A stretch of DNA of 64,000 nucleotides, taken from Bacillota bacterium. GTDB taxonomy: Bacteria; Bacillota; Clostridia; Lachnospirales; Lachnospiraceae. The first letter of the stretch is position 1. Each line of letters opens with the position of its first letter. Position numbers and translations under genes: made by a program. Of this stretch, positions 51,820 through 62,100 are shown piece after piece. The stretch lies in NCBI GenBank assembly GCA_023437715.1, contig JAEZFK010000071.1, forward strand, positions 6,404 through 70,403. The letters are read 5' to 3'. The notes below the pieces were generated by a model. The model ran no database searches, was not told the origin of the DNA, and saw only the letters and a list, made by a program, of their open reading frames with translations.

Positions 51820-54156
51820 ATGAGCACATCAATTAATGAAAGCATACACCGGAAAGAGGCCTGGGATAAGGTTTCGGGAAACGCAAAATACACAGCTGAT
51901 AAGCCTGTTACAGGGTACCTGCATGCAAGACTTCTGACCTCTCCCCACCCTCATGCGAGGATTAAATCCATTGATTCTTTAAAAGCCAGCCAGCTGCAGG
52001 GAGTAAAAGCAATCATTACAGGAAATGATTTTCCTGTTTTAAGCGGAGTCCTGCTGGAAGACAGGCCTCCCATTGCAAAGGATGTGGTAAGGTATGCAGG
52101 AGAACCGGTTGCCATTGTCACCGCTGTCACAGAGGCCATTGCGCTGAAAGCTGTCAGAATGATTGAAGTGGAATACGAACCGCTGGAAGCTGTTTTTTCT
52201 CCTGTGGAAGCGCTGAAAATAGAGGCGCCTTTACTTCACCCAAATCTGGGAACCTATAAGAAAATGCAAAAGGATATCCAGCCGGTTGAAAACAGCAATA
52301 TCGCTTCTAAATTTCAGATACGCAAGGGGAATACCGGGGAAGGCTTTTCAGAAAGCGACGTTATCATTGAAAGGAGCTATAAGCTGCCTCCTTCCGATCA
52401 CCTGGCAATGGAGGTCCGGGCAGTCCGGGCGGAAATATCCGTAGACGGAAAAGTAAAAATCGAAATCTCCACCCAGTCTCCTTATACGGTTGTAAAGCAG
52501 CTGTCCTCCTGCTTTCAGATACCTGCGGGAAACATTGAAGTGAGCGTACCCTTTGTAGGCGGCGCCTTTGGCGGGAAAGCTCCCGTAACCCTGGAGCTTC
52601 TGGCCTATATGGCATGTGTAAAAGTGAACGGCGCACCGGTTTGCCTTACGGTTTCCAGAGAAGAGGATATGACAACAGCGCCCTGCCGCCTGGGATTGGA
52701 GGCTGATATTAAAATCGGCGCAAAGTCAGACGGAACCATAACCGCGGCCAATTTCACCTTTTACTTAGATACAGGGGCTTATTCGGATATCAGCCCCTAT
52801 ATGTCAAAAGCCATTGCTGCTGATTGTACGGGTCCTTATAACATAACAAATTTGTCCTGTGATTCCTATTGTATTTACACCAATCACACCTATTCCACTT
52901 CCTACAGAGGCTTTGGTCATTTATGCTATACCTTTTGCGTGGAACGGGCAATGGATGACCTGGCTGAAAAATGCGGCATAGATCCAATGGAATTCCGGAA
53001 AATCAATGCCATCCGGCCAGGGGATTTAAGCCCCACCCAGGTAATCAGCACTTACAGCAATACAGGGAATCTGGAGCTTTGCCTGGAAAAGCTAAAGGAA
53101 CTGATTCATTGGGATGGAGAGAGAATAAAAAGAATTGATGATAACACGGTATCAGCCACAGGAATTGCATGTCTCTGGAAATCAGCCACCCCTCCTGCAA
53201 ATGCCGTATCCGGTTCCATCATCACCTTTAATTCCGATGGAAGCTTAAATTTAAATACCGGTGTGGTTGAAATAGGAAGCGGAGGCCAGTCCAACCTGGC
53301 CCAGATGATTGCCGATAAGCTGAAAATGGATATAAAAGACATCCATGTAAGCCTCACCGTTAATACCCGGTTAAATCCGGAGCATTATAAAACGGTTGCG
53401 AGCATGACAAATTACATGGCTGGCAATGCAGTAATGAAAGCAGCCGACGATGTGCTGGCGCAGTTAAAAGCAATGGGCGCTCAGATATACTCCTGCGGCC
53501 CGGAAGAGATTGATGTTGCAGACAGCAGGGTTTTTAAAAGGGATGATCCCGGCCAGTATATTTTATTTAAAGATATCGTCGCTGGCTATCAGACCAAAAA
53601 TGGGGCCTCTATCGGAGAGCCGGTCATTGCAAAAGGCGGATTTATGTTAAAAGGCCTGTCTTCCATGGACCCCAATACAGGAAAAGGCCGGACAGGCCCT
53701 TCCTGGACAGTAGGCGCACAGGCAGTAGAAATCGAGTTTAACCGGCTTGATTTCACCTATAAGATCATAAATGCAGCAACCGTAATGGATGTGGGAAAGG
53801 TTATAAATCCCAATGGCATGAAAGAAATCATATACGGCGGAATGTCCATGGGACTCAGTATGTCCAGCCGGGAGGTCTACAGATATAACACAGAGGGACG
53901 GTTAAATGCGCCTAATTTACGGACCTATAAGCTTCTGCATATGGGAGAGGAACCCAGATATCATGTGGAATTTGTAGAAACTCCTCAGGCCGCTTCCCCC
54001 TTTGGCTCGCGAAGTATTTCCGAGCATGGAATTATAGGGATTCCGGCTGCACTTGGAAATGCGCTGGCTGCTGCTTCCGGTATTCCCATCCGGGAGCTGC
54101 CTTTGACACCGGAATATTTATGGAGGACAAAGGAGGGCACCCATGATAGCAAATAA
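51820..54156 (+). CDS. xdhA: Xanthine dehydrogenase molybdopterin-binding subunit
   Basis: 778 residues. The two aldehyde oxidase/xanthine dehydrogenase domains are present: WDKVSGNAKYTADKPV at the start, PFVGGAFGGKAPVTLELLA (molybdopterin loop), SYRGFGHLCYTFCVERAMDDLA, and the C-terminal SRSISEHGIIGIPAALGNAL with the expected catalytic Glu region. It hydroxylates purines such as hypoxanthine or xanthine. GAGG precedes the ATG. It overlaps the FAD subunit gene by 14 bases. Exact substrate could be another N-heterocycle, but PucR and all genes nearby favour purines. Confidence 0.93.
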   Translation: MSTSINESIHRKEAWDKVSGNAKYTADKPVTGYLHARLLTSPHPHARIKSIDSLKASQLQGVKAIITGNDFPVLSGVLLEDRPPIAKDVVRYAGEPVAIVTAVTEAIALKAVRMIEVEYEPLEAVFSPVEALKIEAPLLHPNLGTYKKMQKDIQPVENSNIASKFQIRKGNTGEGFSESDVIIERSYKLPPSDHLAMEVRAVRAEISVDGKVKIEISTQSPYTVVKQLSSCFQIPAGNIEVSVPFVGGAFGGKAPVTLELLAYMACVKVNGAPVCLTVSREEDMTTAPCRLGLEADIKIGAKSDGTITAANFTFYLDTGAYSDISPYMSKAIAADCTGPYNITNLSCDSYCIYTNHTYSTSYRGFGHLCYTFCVERAMDDLAEKCGIDPMEFRKINAIRPGDLSPTQVISTYSNTGNLELCLEKLKELIHWDGERIKRIDDNTVSATGIACLWKSATPPANAVSGSIITFNSDGSLNLNTGVVEIGSGGQSNLAQMIADKLKMDIKDIHVSLTVNTRLNPEHYKTVASMTNYMAGNAVMKAADDVLAQLKAMGAQIYSCGPEEIDVADSRVFKRDDPGQYILFKDIVAGYQTKNGASIGEPVIAKGGFMLKGLSSMDPNTGKGRTGPSWTVGAQAVEIEFNRLDFTYKIINAATVMDVGKVINPNGMKEIIYGGMSMGLSMSSREVYRYNTEGRLNAPNLRTYKLLHMGEEPRYHVEFVETPQAASPFGSRSISEHGIIGIPAALGNALAAASGIPIRELPLTPEYLWRTKEGTHDSK

Positions 54157-54982
54157 TTTTATATACTGTAAACCGGAAAACAGGCGGGAGGCGGTAAAGG
54201 CCTATAAGGCCTTAAGCAAGGAGAATAAGAACGTATTTTACTATGGCGGCGGAAGCGAAATTATAACAATGGCGAGAGCAGGAAGCAGCGTGCCGGATGC
54301 TGTCATTGATTTAAAGGCCATAGAAGAATGTAATAAATTAGAAATCAAAGATGATTATTTAGTGATAGGAGGCACCGTCACTTTAAATGCCATTGAGGAA
54401 TCCGGCTTATTCCCTCTTCTGGGCACAACGGGAGCGAGAATTGCAGACCATACCAACCAGTGCCGTATTACTCTGGGAGGGAATATCAGCGGAACAATTA
54501 TTTACAGGGAAACTGTTTTGCCGCTATTGCTTACGGATGCAAAGATCATTCTTTACGGTCCCCGGGGCTTTCGACGGCTCCAGTTTAAAAATGCCTTTGA
54601 CAAACGGATGAAATTAAGAGACGGCGAATTCATTTATCAGGTGAAAATCAAAAAGGATATGCTCTCTCTGCCCTTTACCCATGTAAAAAAGACGGCAATT
54701 GAAAAAATAGATTATCCCCTTGTCACGGTTTGCAGTATAAATTACAAGGGACAGCTGCGCTTCGCTTTTTCCGGGCTCTGCTCCTTTCCTTTTCAGAGCA
54801 GGGAAATTGATGAAGTTTTAAACGATCCGAAGCCGGCGTTAGAGGAAAAGCTGGACAAAATACACGGTTTGCTGCCAGAGCCTCCGGTAACAGACTATCA
54901 GGGCTCCGGAGAGTACAGGCTTTTTGTATTTGACAATATGATCCGATCCGTATTAGAGAGGAAAAATGATGAAATATTATGA
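54143..54982 (+). CDS. xdhB: Xanthine dehydrogenase FAD-binding subunit
   Basis: 279 residues. FAD site motifs VFYYGGGSEIITMAR (about 31-45) and TNQCRITLGGNISGTIIYRE (about 108-127), then a C-terminal CO-dehydrogenase flavoprotein domain. It passes electrons from the Fe-S subunit to NAD+ or another acceptor. GGAGGG precedes the ATG, inside the end of xdhA; it overlaps xdhC by 17 bases. Confidence 0.93.
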   Translation: MIANNFIYCKPENRREAVKAYKALSKENKNVFYYGGGSEIITMARAGSSVPDAVIDLKAIEECNKLEIKDDYLVIGGTVTLNAIEESGLFPLLGTTGARIADHTNQCRITLGGNISGTIIYRETVLPLLLTDAKIILYGPRGFRRLQFKNAFDKRMKLRDGEFIYQVKIKKDMLSLPFTHVKKTAIEKIDYPLVTVCSINYKGQLRFAFSGLCSFPFQSREIDEVLNDPKPALEEKLDKIHGLLPEPPVTDYQGSGEYRLFVFDNMIRSVLERKNDEIL

Positions 54983-55439
54983 GAACTACTGCGTCATTGA
55001 GCTGGATGTAAATAATGAGAAAAAGATAGTAACCGTCCGCCCGTCCGATGTTTTGCTGGATGTATTAAGGGAGCAGCTGGGCTTAACAGGCGCAAAGCCC
55101 GGCTGCAAAAACGGCGACTGCGGGACCTGTACGGTAATCATGGATGGAATGCCTGTGAAATCCTGTCTGGTCCTGGCCATAGAGGCAATGGGGCATAAAA
55201 TAGTAACGGTGGAAGGTCTGGGAGGCCGCACGCCTGTTCAGGAGGCCTTTGTCCAGTACAACGCCTTTCAATGCGGCTACTGCACCTCCGGTTTTTTAAT
55301 GGTCTGCCACGCTCTTGCCCAGAATAAGCCTGAGGCAGGCGAATATGAAATGGAGAAATGGCTTCAATCAAATATTTGCAGGTGTACCAGCTATCAGGAA
55401 ATCAGGGAAGCTGTTAAGAGCGTGCTTAAGACCTCTTAA
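54966..55439 (+). CDS. xdhC: Xanthine dehydrogenase 2Fe-2S subunit
   Basis: 157 residues with both clusters: plant-type Cys47, Cys52, Cys55, Cys67 (CKNGDCGTC) and Cys103, Cys106, Cys138, Cys140 (CGYCTSGF, ICRCTSYQEI). It relays electrons between Mo and FAD. Its 3' end overlaps the end of convergent pucR by 14 bases, leaving no room for a terminator. Confidence 0.95.
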   Translation: MMKYYENYCVIELDVNNEKKIVTVRPSDVLLDVLREQLGLTGAKPGCKNGDCGTCTVIMDGMPVKSCLVLAIEAMGHKIVTVEGLGGRTPVQEAFVQYNAFQCGYCTSGFLMVCHALAQNKPEAGEYEMEKWLQSNICRCTSYQEIREAVKSVLKTS

Positions 55440-57021
55440 AAGCTTCCTCCCCCCTTTCATTCTGCTCCAGCAGCACCAGACTTAATTGCAGCTGGAAGCA
55501 GTAATCGGCATCCACGATTTCCTTTCCAAGAATTTCTTCGCATTTCTTAATCCGGTATTTTACGGTATTTCTATGAAGAAACATATGGTTGGCAGTTTCC
55601 GTAACGCTGCATCTGCAGTCCAGGTAAGTCTTTAATGTCCGCCTGAGCTCCAGGGTCATCTCATCCACAGGATTCGTCAGGCCCTTTAAGTGGTATAAGC
55701 AATACCCCTTGATCTGTTCCCCTGACACCATCTTAAACAGTTCCTTGGCGTCGGTTGACTTGAAATATTTAATAAAGGGGATATTTTCCTTCTCCTCCCC
55801 GTATTGGTAGCTTTCCAATGCCGTATTATAGGAATTGTCAATGGTCTCCAGCTCCATGACCCCGTTGCCAAAGGAAAATGTGATGGAAACCCGGAGAAAG
55901 CGCAGCAAAGCCTCATGATAATCCTCCAGAACATTTCCCAGCTCTCTGTAATTGCCCTGTATCAGCAGAACATACTGGTAGGTCAGGGTCTCCGGAAAAA
56001 TGATGATATCCCCATGGAATTTCTCCTGCAGCTTCCGGCTCAGCCAGTCATATATTAAGATGTACCGTTCCTCCTTGTAGGAGAGGTTTAAAAAATCAAA
56101 TTCCTTTCCTCCAAAGGGCTCCAGGGTCGCCAGGATTATTTTATAGCCGGCGGCCGGCTTTAATCCGTATTTTTCTCCTACCGTAAACAGCTGGGCGGAA
56201 GACCACCGCTCTTTCTTATGCTTGTTTACAAGAATATGCAGAATTTCTTCCTTTTGCTTTAGGGGATTGCACCTCACATACAGATTCTTATATAAAAAGA
56301 TGCCAAACACCAGCACCAGCTGCTCAATCACCATGCCGGACATGGTGTCTTCTTTCCCCTCTCCTCCAAAGATGTAAAGGAAATAAGGATTCTTTCCCAC
56401 AGTCTGTATGGGATAGATGCAGACCTTTTCCTTTATCTTTGATACATTCAGGAAAGTCTCAAAGCTGTCCGTCTTTCCCTCATAAAACGACAGGTCATAA
56501 AACAGGCTCTGCGCCGCCTTTAAGTATTCTTTCTGGCACGTATGAGTTGCCGCTTCCACGTCCCCAAAGGGGTTTAATAATGCGGCCGGTTTTCTTATGA
56601 CAAGCCCCAGATTATTCATCATAACGCCCATGGAGGCCCCCTGAAGAAGCAGGCCGGAAAATTTCTTCTGTGTATTTAAGGCAAAGGTCAGCTCCGCGTT
56701 CTGATTATCCCAGATATAGGCCAGCAGCTGCTGAAAGACCTCTCCCAATGTCATATGATAGGGAATCTGAATCAGAGGAAATCCCAGCTGGTCCGCACAG
56801 GGCAGACGGTCCAGGCTGAGAATAAACTCACATAATCCAGGCTGGTTCTCCTTAAAGGCCATCCCGGTAGTGATCAATAACGTATTCTCAGGTAAATAAG
56901 ATGCCACATCCGGCGTTTCCGTAGACTCAACCGTAAAAATCTCTCTTTTTAAATCAGCCTTTTTATTGAGCACCTTCAGATTTTGAAAAATTGGTTCCTC
57001 TAACAGCCTCCCAACGGTCAT
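55426..57021 (-). CDS. pucR: PucR-family transcriptional regulator of purine catabolism
   Basis: 531 residues: N-terminal PucR domain (about 1-125), a middle region, and a C-terminal helix-turn-helix of the PucR/CdaR type (about 460-510: CSVTETANHMFLHRNTVKYRIKK). In Bacillus PucR senses allantoin-type intermediates. Here it is the last gene of the all operon and faces xdhABC, so it may control both. GAGAGG precedes the ATG. Confidence 0.88.
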   Translation of the reverse strand: MTVGRLLEEPIFQNLKVLNKKADLKREIFTVESTETPDVASYLPENTLLITTGMAFKENQPGLCEFILSLDRLPCADQLGFPLIQIPYHMTLGEVFQQLLAYIWDNQNAELTFALNTQKKFSGLLLQGASMGVMMNNLGLVIRKPAALLNPFGDVEAATHTCQKEYLKAAQSLFYDLSFYEGKTDSFETFLNVSKIKEKVCIYPIQTVGKNPYFLYIFGGEGKEDTMSGMVIEQLVLVFGIFLYKNLYVRCNPLKQKEEILHILVNKHKKERWSSAQLFTVGEKYGLKPAAGYKIILATLEPFGGKEFDFLNLSYKEERYILIYDWLSRKLQEKFHGDIIIFPETLTYQYVLLIQGNYRELGNVLEDYHEALLRFLRVSITFSFGNGVMELETIDNSYNTALESYQYGEEKENIPFIKYFKSTDAKELFKMVSGEQIKGYCLYHLKGLTNPVDEMTLELRRTLKTYLDCRCSVTETANHMFLHRNTVKYRIKKCEEILGKEIVDADYCFQLQLSLVLLEQNERGEEAFKRS

Positions 57022-57068
57022 ATCATGCCTCTCTTTTTACATTCGGAATTGTTTTCTTGTCTTCTTTA

Positions 57069-58322
57069 TTATACAATGTCCTTTCTGTCCCGGCAATCCG
57101 GCATTTGCTTCCCGTTTAAAATCTCATAGTCCAGTTCCTTTCCATCCTTTGCTATTATCATGGCAACCAGAACATCCGTATCCACATTTAATATGGTGCG
57201 GAACATTCCCGAGAACCAGTCAATGCTGAATAAAAAAGCAATGCTCTCCAGCGGAAGCCCCAGAGCAGGAACCACCGTGGCCAATGCCACCAGGCCCCCT
57301 CCTGGCACTGTCACGGTTCCAAGGCAGGATAAGGTGGATAAGACAATAATACGTACTAACTGGGTCGTATGAAGTGGAACACCGTAAATCTGTGAAATGG
57401 TAATACAGGACAGAGCAAGAAACATGGCTAATCCATTGCTGTTTAAGGTCATTGCCAAAGGGATGACGATGCCCGTTACTTTCCTGCTGATCCCCAGCTT
57501 TTTCTCACTGTCTTCTATTTCAACAGGAAGGGTAACCGCGGAAGAGGTTGTGGTAAAGGCAACGATTGTCATATTAAGCATCCTTTTTCCCACATTCACC
57601 GGATTGGACTTGCAGTAAAGGGATACGAGAACAATCATACAGCCCAGATACAGGAAAGAGCCGCACCCAAGGATTAAGAGAAATTTAACCAGCGGCATAA
57701 TGACTTTTACGCCTGTGGTGCCTGTCGTATAGGCTAACAGCGCTCCGATCCCCAAAGGCGCGATCTTCATGACCCTGCGCACGATTCCCAGGATCACTTC
57801 GTTGAATTCTTTTATGACTCCAGGAAGCTGACTGTTATTCTTTCTGGCGCAGTACGAACCAAGAGATATACCAAATAATATGGAAAATACAATTACCTGA
57901 ATCATATTGGAATTTGCCATGGAGTCTACGATATTGCTGGGTACGAAATCGAGAATCATGCTGTAAATACCTGTATCCGGGACTTGAACCATCTGATTGG
58001 AGGACGAAAGGGAAAGACCTTTTCCGGGTAAAAAGACCTGGCCCAAAACACCGCCTATGACTGCAGCAATCACAGTGGTCAGCAAAAACCAAAACAGCAT
58101 TTTCACACCAAATCTCCCCAAATCCTTAGGATCTAAATTGGCTACCGATTCTATGACAGCCCCCATGATCATTACCACCACAGACATTTGAATGAGCCGG
58201 AGGAAGATGTCTCCTATGAGCTTGATATCCTTTACCTTATCCCCCAGGCAGATTCCAAGCAGCATTCCTACGGCCATCCCGATCATGATCTGAACTGTCA
58301 TTGAGAATTTCATCTTTTTCAT
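57069..58322 (-). CDS. DAACS-family (DctA/GltP-like) organic anion symporter
   Basis: 417 residues with eight helices and two re-entrant loops. HP1 region TTSSAVTLPVEIEDSE; the NMDGT motif of helix 7 is changed to TLNSNG; HP2 TVPGGGLVALATV; helix 8 IDWFSGMFRTILNVDTDV keeps Arg, Asn and the last Asp but has Gly at the Asp that holds the aspartate amine in GltPh (Asp394). So it probably carries a non-amino carboxylate. The ATG at 58322 has GGAGGT upstream. Lies 14 bases after allH: oxalurate, oxamate or a ureido acid are candidate substrates (inference). Confidence 0.87.
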   Translation of the reverse strand: MKKMKFSMTVQIMIGMAVGMLLGICLGDKVKDIKLIGDIFLRLIQMSVVVMIMGAVIESVANLDPKDLGRFGVKMLFWFLLTTVIAAVIGGVLGQVFLPGKGLSLSSSNQMVQVPDTGIYSMILDFVPSNIVDSMANSNMIQVIVFSILFGISLGSYCARKNNSQLPGVIKEFNEVILGIVRRVMKIAPLGIGALLAYTTGTTGVKVIMPLVKFLLILGCGSFLYLGCMIVLVSLYCKSNPVNVGKRMLNMTIVAFTTTSSAVTLPVEIEDSEKKLGISRKVTGIVIPLAMTLNSNGLAMFLALSCITISQIYGVPLHTTQLVRIIVLSTLSCLGTVTVPGGGLVALATVVPALGLPLESIAFLFSIDWFSGMFRTILNVDTDVLVAMIIAKDGKELDYEILNGKQMPDCRDRKDIV

Positions 58323-58336
58323 CCACGGACCTCCAA

Positions 58337-59185
58337 TCAAATTTTTGCCTTACCCTTGATAAAATGAACCCCTGCTGCCATACCTAAAATCATATCACAG
58401 CCGGAGGTAGACCCTATCATCCTTATCCTGCTGATACACCTCTCCATTAACAAAGCATTTTTCTGAACCAAGGCGTCTGTCAGTTCCGCCAGATCGCCAT
58501 TAAAATATCCCTCAAAAGCGCAAATATAATAGTGCTTGCTGATATCCGTTGTATATTGACGGTCTATTAATGTCTTTAAGTCCTGGAGAAAAGGAGTCTC
58601 CAAGACAGGATAAATTCTATTCATATAAAGAAGCCCTATAAGGAAGTCATCTCCTGACGGGGTCAGTCCCATCCCTCTTCCTATCCATTTCTTTATTACC
58701 TTTAAGGCCTCACCCCTTGGTTTGGAAAATGCCTCGTATAATTCTCCCACTTCCTTTTTCTTTGTTTCCATAAAGGAGCCTATGGATTCACCGAATCCTG
58801 TGGGAAGCCTCCGGTCAATGAGGCCTTCCAGCATATCAAGCCCTTCCCGGTCAATGGAATACTGCTTTTTCCGGATAAGACTGCTGTATATCCGGGAGGT
58901 CTTTAGGCAGAGGCAGATGGAATCCGAGTACAGGGTCTTTTCTTTTTCATCCCAACGGAAACAGGCGGAGGAAGCTGCCTGTTTCATAAATACAGGCAGA
59001 TCCCCCTTATTCAATAAAATGCCGTAAGGAACCAGGGCATTGTTTTTATTTCCGATAAAGCAAAGGAAAGGAGGAAGCGCCAGATTACAGCCGCTTTCAA
59101 ACCTGCTGTGAACCCTGTAAGCTTCACCTTCATTCAATGCTTTTAACAGCTCTGACGCCGCCATCTCTCCTAATAAGCTTCTCAT
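58337..59185 (-). CDS. allH: AllH (DUF2877), oxamate carbamoyltransferase component
   Basis: 282 residues. The DUF2877 signature WIGRGMGLTPSGDDFLIGLLY lies near residue 167, and SGCDMILGMAAGVHF near the end. In E. coli AllH works with AllF and AllG to convert oxalurate and phosphate to oxamate and carbamoyl phosphate. It starts four bases after the AllF-AllG fusion. Confidence 0.88.
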   Translation of the reverse strand: MRSLLGEMAASELLKALNEGEAYRVHSRFESGCNLALPPFLCFIGNKNNALVPYGILLNKGDLPVFMKQAASSACFRWDEKEKTLYSDSICLCLKTSRIYSSLIRKKQYSIDREGLDMLEGLIDRRLPTGFGESIGSFMETKKKEVGELYEAFSKPRGEALKVIKKWIGRGMGLTPSGDDFLIGLLYMNRIYPVLETPFLQDLKTLIDRQYTTDISKHYYICAFEGYFNGDLAELTDALVQKNALLMERCISRIRMIGSTSGCDMILGMAAGVHFIKGKAKI

Positions 59186-59189
59186 ATTC

Positions 59190-62100
59190 CTACCCTTTGT
59201 ATCCTAATTTTTTCGCATAGGCCCTGACCGCTTTCTGGAAGCATTCAATAGGCGGATGAACCGTTCCGGCTCCGATCTGTCCCACACCCGCTTCCTTATG
59301 GGCGATTCCCGTATTGATTACGGGAGTGATTCCCTTTTCCACCACCTTCCTCGCATCAATTCCCAGGCAGGTCCCCTGAAAATTCCATGTGGGAATGGCA
59401 AAGTTAGGATTTTGTCCAATGACGATCTCCAGCATTTCATTGCTGATGCGAAGGGCATCCTGAAAACCGCCTGTTCCGACGAACCTTGTAACGGCAGGCG
59501 CTGCGATCATTGCCATGCCGCCTACCCCAAAGGTTTCCGTGATGGCGCTGTCCCCTATGTCAGGGCTGGCATCCTCTCCGGAGTAGCCTGTAAAGTAAAG
59601 GCCCTGGGGAGTATTGACCGGCGCCGTAAACCACTCGTCCTTCATGCCGCTGATTCTGATTCCGAAGTTTTCTCCATTTCTGCACATTGCCGTCACAACG
59701 GTTCCTTCCGTAATCATGCGCGCGCCGTCCATCACCGCCTTGGCCGCCGCCATCATGATATTTAAGAAGAACTGGTCCGTATCGGCAAGAAAACGGATGA
59801 CCTCCTTTTTCTTCTCCTCTTCTATGGAAAGGCCTGTTATGACAGGGGACATCTCCTTTAAAAACAGCAGAGAAGCCGCAATATTTCTCTGATGGAATTC
59901 ATCTCCCATGGCAATGGCCTTTGCGATCATGGGATTAAGGGCCAGCCCATTTTCAAACTCCCGAAGCGCCAGGGAAAGCACCGGCCCCAGCACATCCCTC
60001 ATCCAGCCCAATCTTAAGATTACCTCCTCGGAATATGCGCCGAACCGTAGGACCTTCCCAATGCCTTCATTCATGGAGCAGTAGGCCCGATTTCCGTCTG
60101 CGGTATTTTCCACTACAAATACCGGCATGTTGGCAGAGGTAATGCCTCCCATAGGCCCTACGGCGTCCACATGATGACAGGGAATGAAACCCACCTCTCC
60201 CCGGTTTAAAAGCGCCTCTGCTTCCTCTTTGGTGGCCGCCCATTTTTCAAACAGAACAGCGCCTATGCAGGAGCCTTTCATGGGGCTGGTCATATTTTCC
60301 CAGAGAATAGGCGGTCCTGCATGGAGAAGCGTCTTTCCCTGATTTAATTCCTTGATTACTGTTTTGGCAGGCACCACATCCAGTAAAACCGGTGAAGAAA
60401 GGATTACCTTCTGTATGACCTCCTGGTTTGCAGAGTCGCTGCCTCTTAAATACTGCAGGATTTTCATGAGCTCTAAGTCCCCTCCTGCCGGAGGCGTCCA
60501 CTGGTACTGCACTGCCTTGCAGGAAAAGTCCTCCAGCACATCGGTAAAGCTTCTCAGCCCGATATTAATGATCCTGGGCTTTTGGGAAAGCAGCTCCATG
60601 ATCTGCTCCGAGACGGCATGATCCTTCTCTGCTTTTCCCTTTGCCTTTTCCCTGGGAAGAATGGTCTTCTCCTTTTCCTCATAGGGATAGCCAGTCAGAT
60701 AAAGGGCCGTTTCCACCGCTCTCTTATTGGAGGAACAGACGATGACTCCTGCATCCTCCAGTTTTTTCTTCTGCAGATCGTAATTCTGCTTATCTTCCCT
60801 GGTTCCGCAGATGGCAGCCACAAAGTAAACCTTTCGTCCCTGTTTCTTTACCTGCTCCATCATATCCATAATCCCCGGAAGAAGAGCTCCCGCCATGTCC
60901 TCATGAGAACCGTATCCCAGCACAAGATCAAACAGAATGACTCCGGTCTGCCCGTCCTCCAGGGCCTGCTTCATACATGTGACCCTGTTTGCCGGGTCGA
61001 TCATGGGATGAGGTTTTCCCACAGTATAGATGTCGTCTCCCAGATCAATGACGGTATAGCCCTGGGCATTGAGCAGGCAGCCATCCTTTTTTCCTCCTGC
61101 TCCGGTAATTCCCACGGTATCCTTTATAACCATCACCGCTTCCGCCCCTAAGGTGCCTCCGGAATAATAGCCCTTTATGGTTTTGCGGTCTTCCTTTTTA
61201 AATCCTTCCTCTGTCTCCGGCTTCCATGTATCCCGGACAATCTCCTCTTTTCTCACTAAGGAAACCGCGATTCTGGCCGCCTCATCCAGGGTGTAGGCAT
61301 GGTAGAAATTCTCTTCGTGTATCTCCGGCCTTTCTCCAAGAAATAAGGTCACCACAGGCTTTTCATAGTCCCAAAGCCGCTTTACAATCACATCCCTGAC
61401 TTCCTTTGCCGGAGGCTTTGACAGGATGACCACCACCTCTACATTGGGGTCCTTTTCCATGGCGTCAATGGCATCCAGCATGGTGATCCCGCCTACCTCG
61501 GCAGATAAATCCCTTCCGCCTGTGCCGATGGCATTTGCCACCCCTTCCCCAAGCTGGTCAATGATGGACGTAACCTCCTGGATTCCTGTGCCCGAAGCGC
61601 CGATGACTCCGATTTTTCCCATCCGGACATGGTTGGTGAAAGCGATGGGAACCCCATTGATGATTCCGGTCCCGCAATCCGGACCCATGACCAGAAGACC
61701 TTTTCCGTGAGCCTTTTGCTTTAAATATATTTCATCCTTTTTTGAAACGTTGTCGCTGAAAATAAACACATTTAAATTTTCATCCAGGGCCCTGTCAGCC
61801 TCGGCCGCCGCATACATGCCGGGTATGGACAGAACTGCCAGGTTAGCGTCCGGCATTCTTTTTAAAGCCTGTTCCCAGGAAGATACCGCCTGTGTTTCTT
61901 CATTTCCTGCGGAGCTTTTGGACTGGTTGCTGAGAAATTCCTCTGTCTCTTTTAAAACCTGCTCTATGAGCTCCTCCGACTCCACATCCACCACAATGGC
62001 CATATCATTGGACTGGGCTTCCAGCAATTGAGGAGTCTCTAAGCCGCTGGCCTTAAATAAGTCTTTGTTGGCGGGCGTCGCCATCATAATGGAGACTTTA

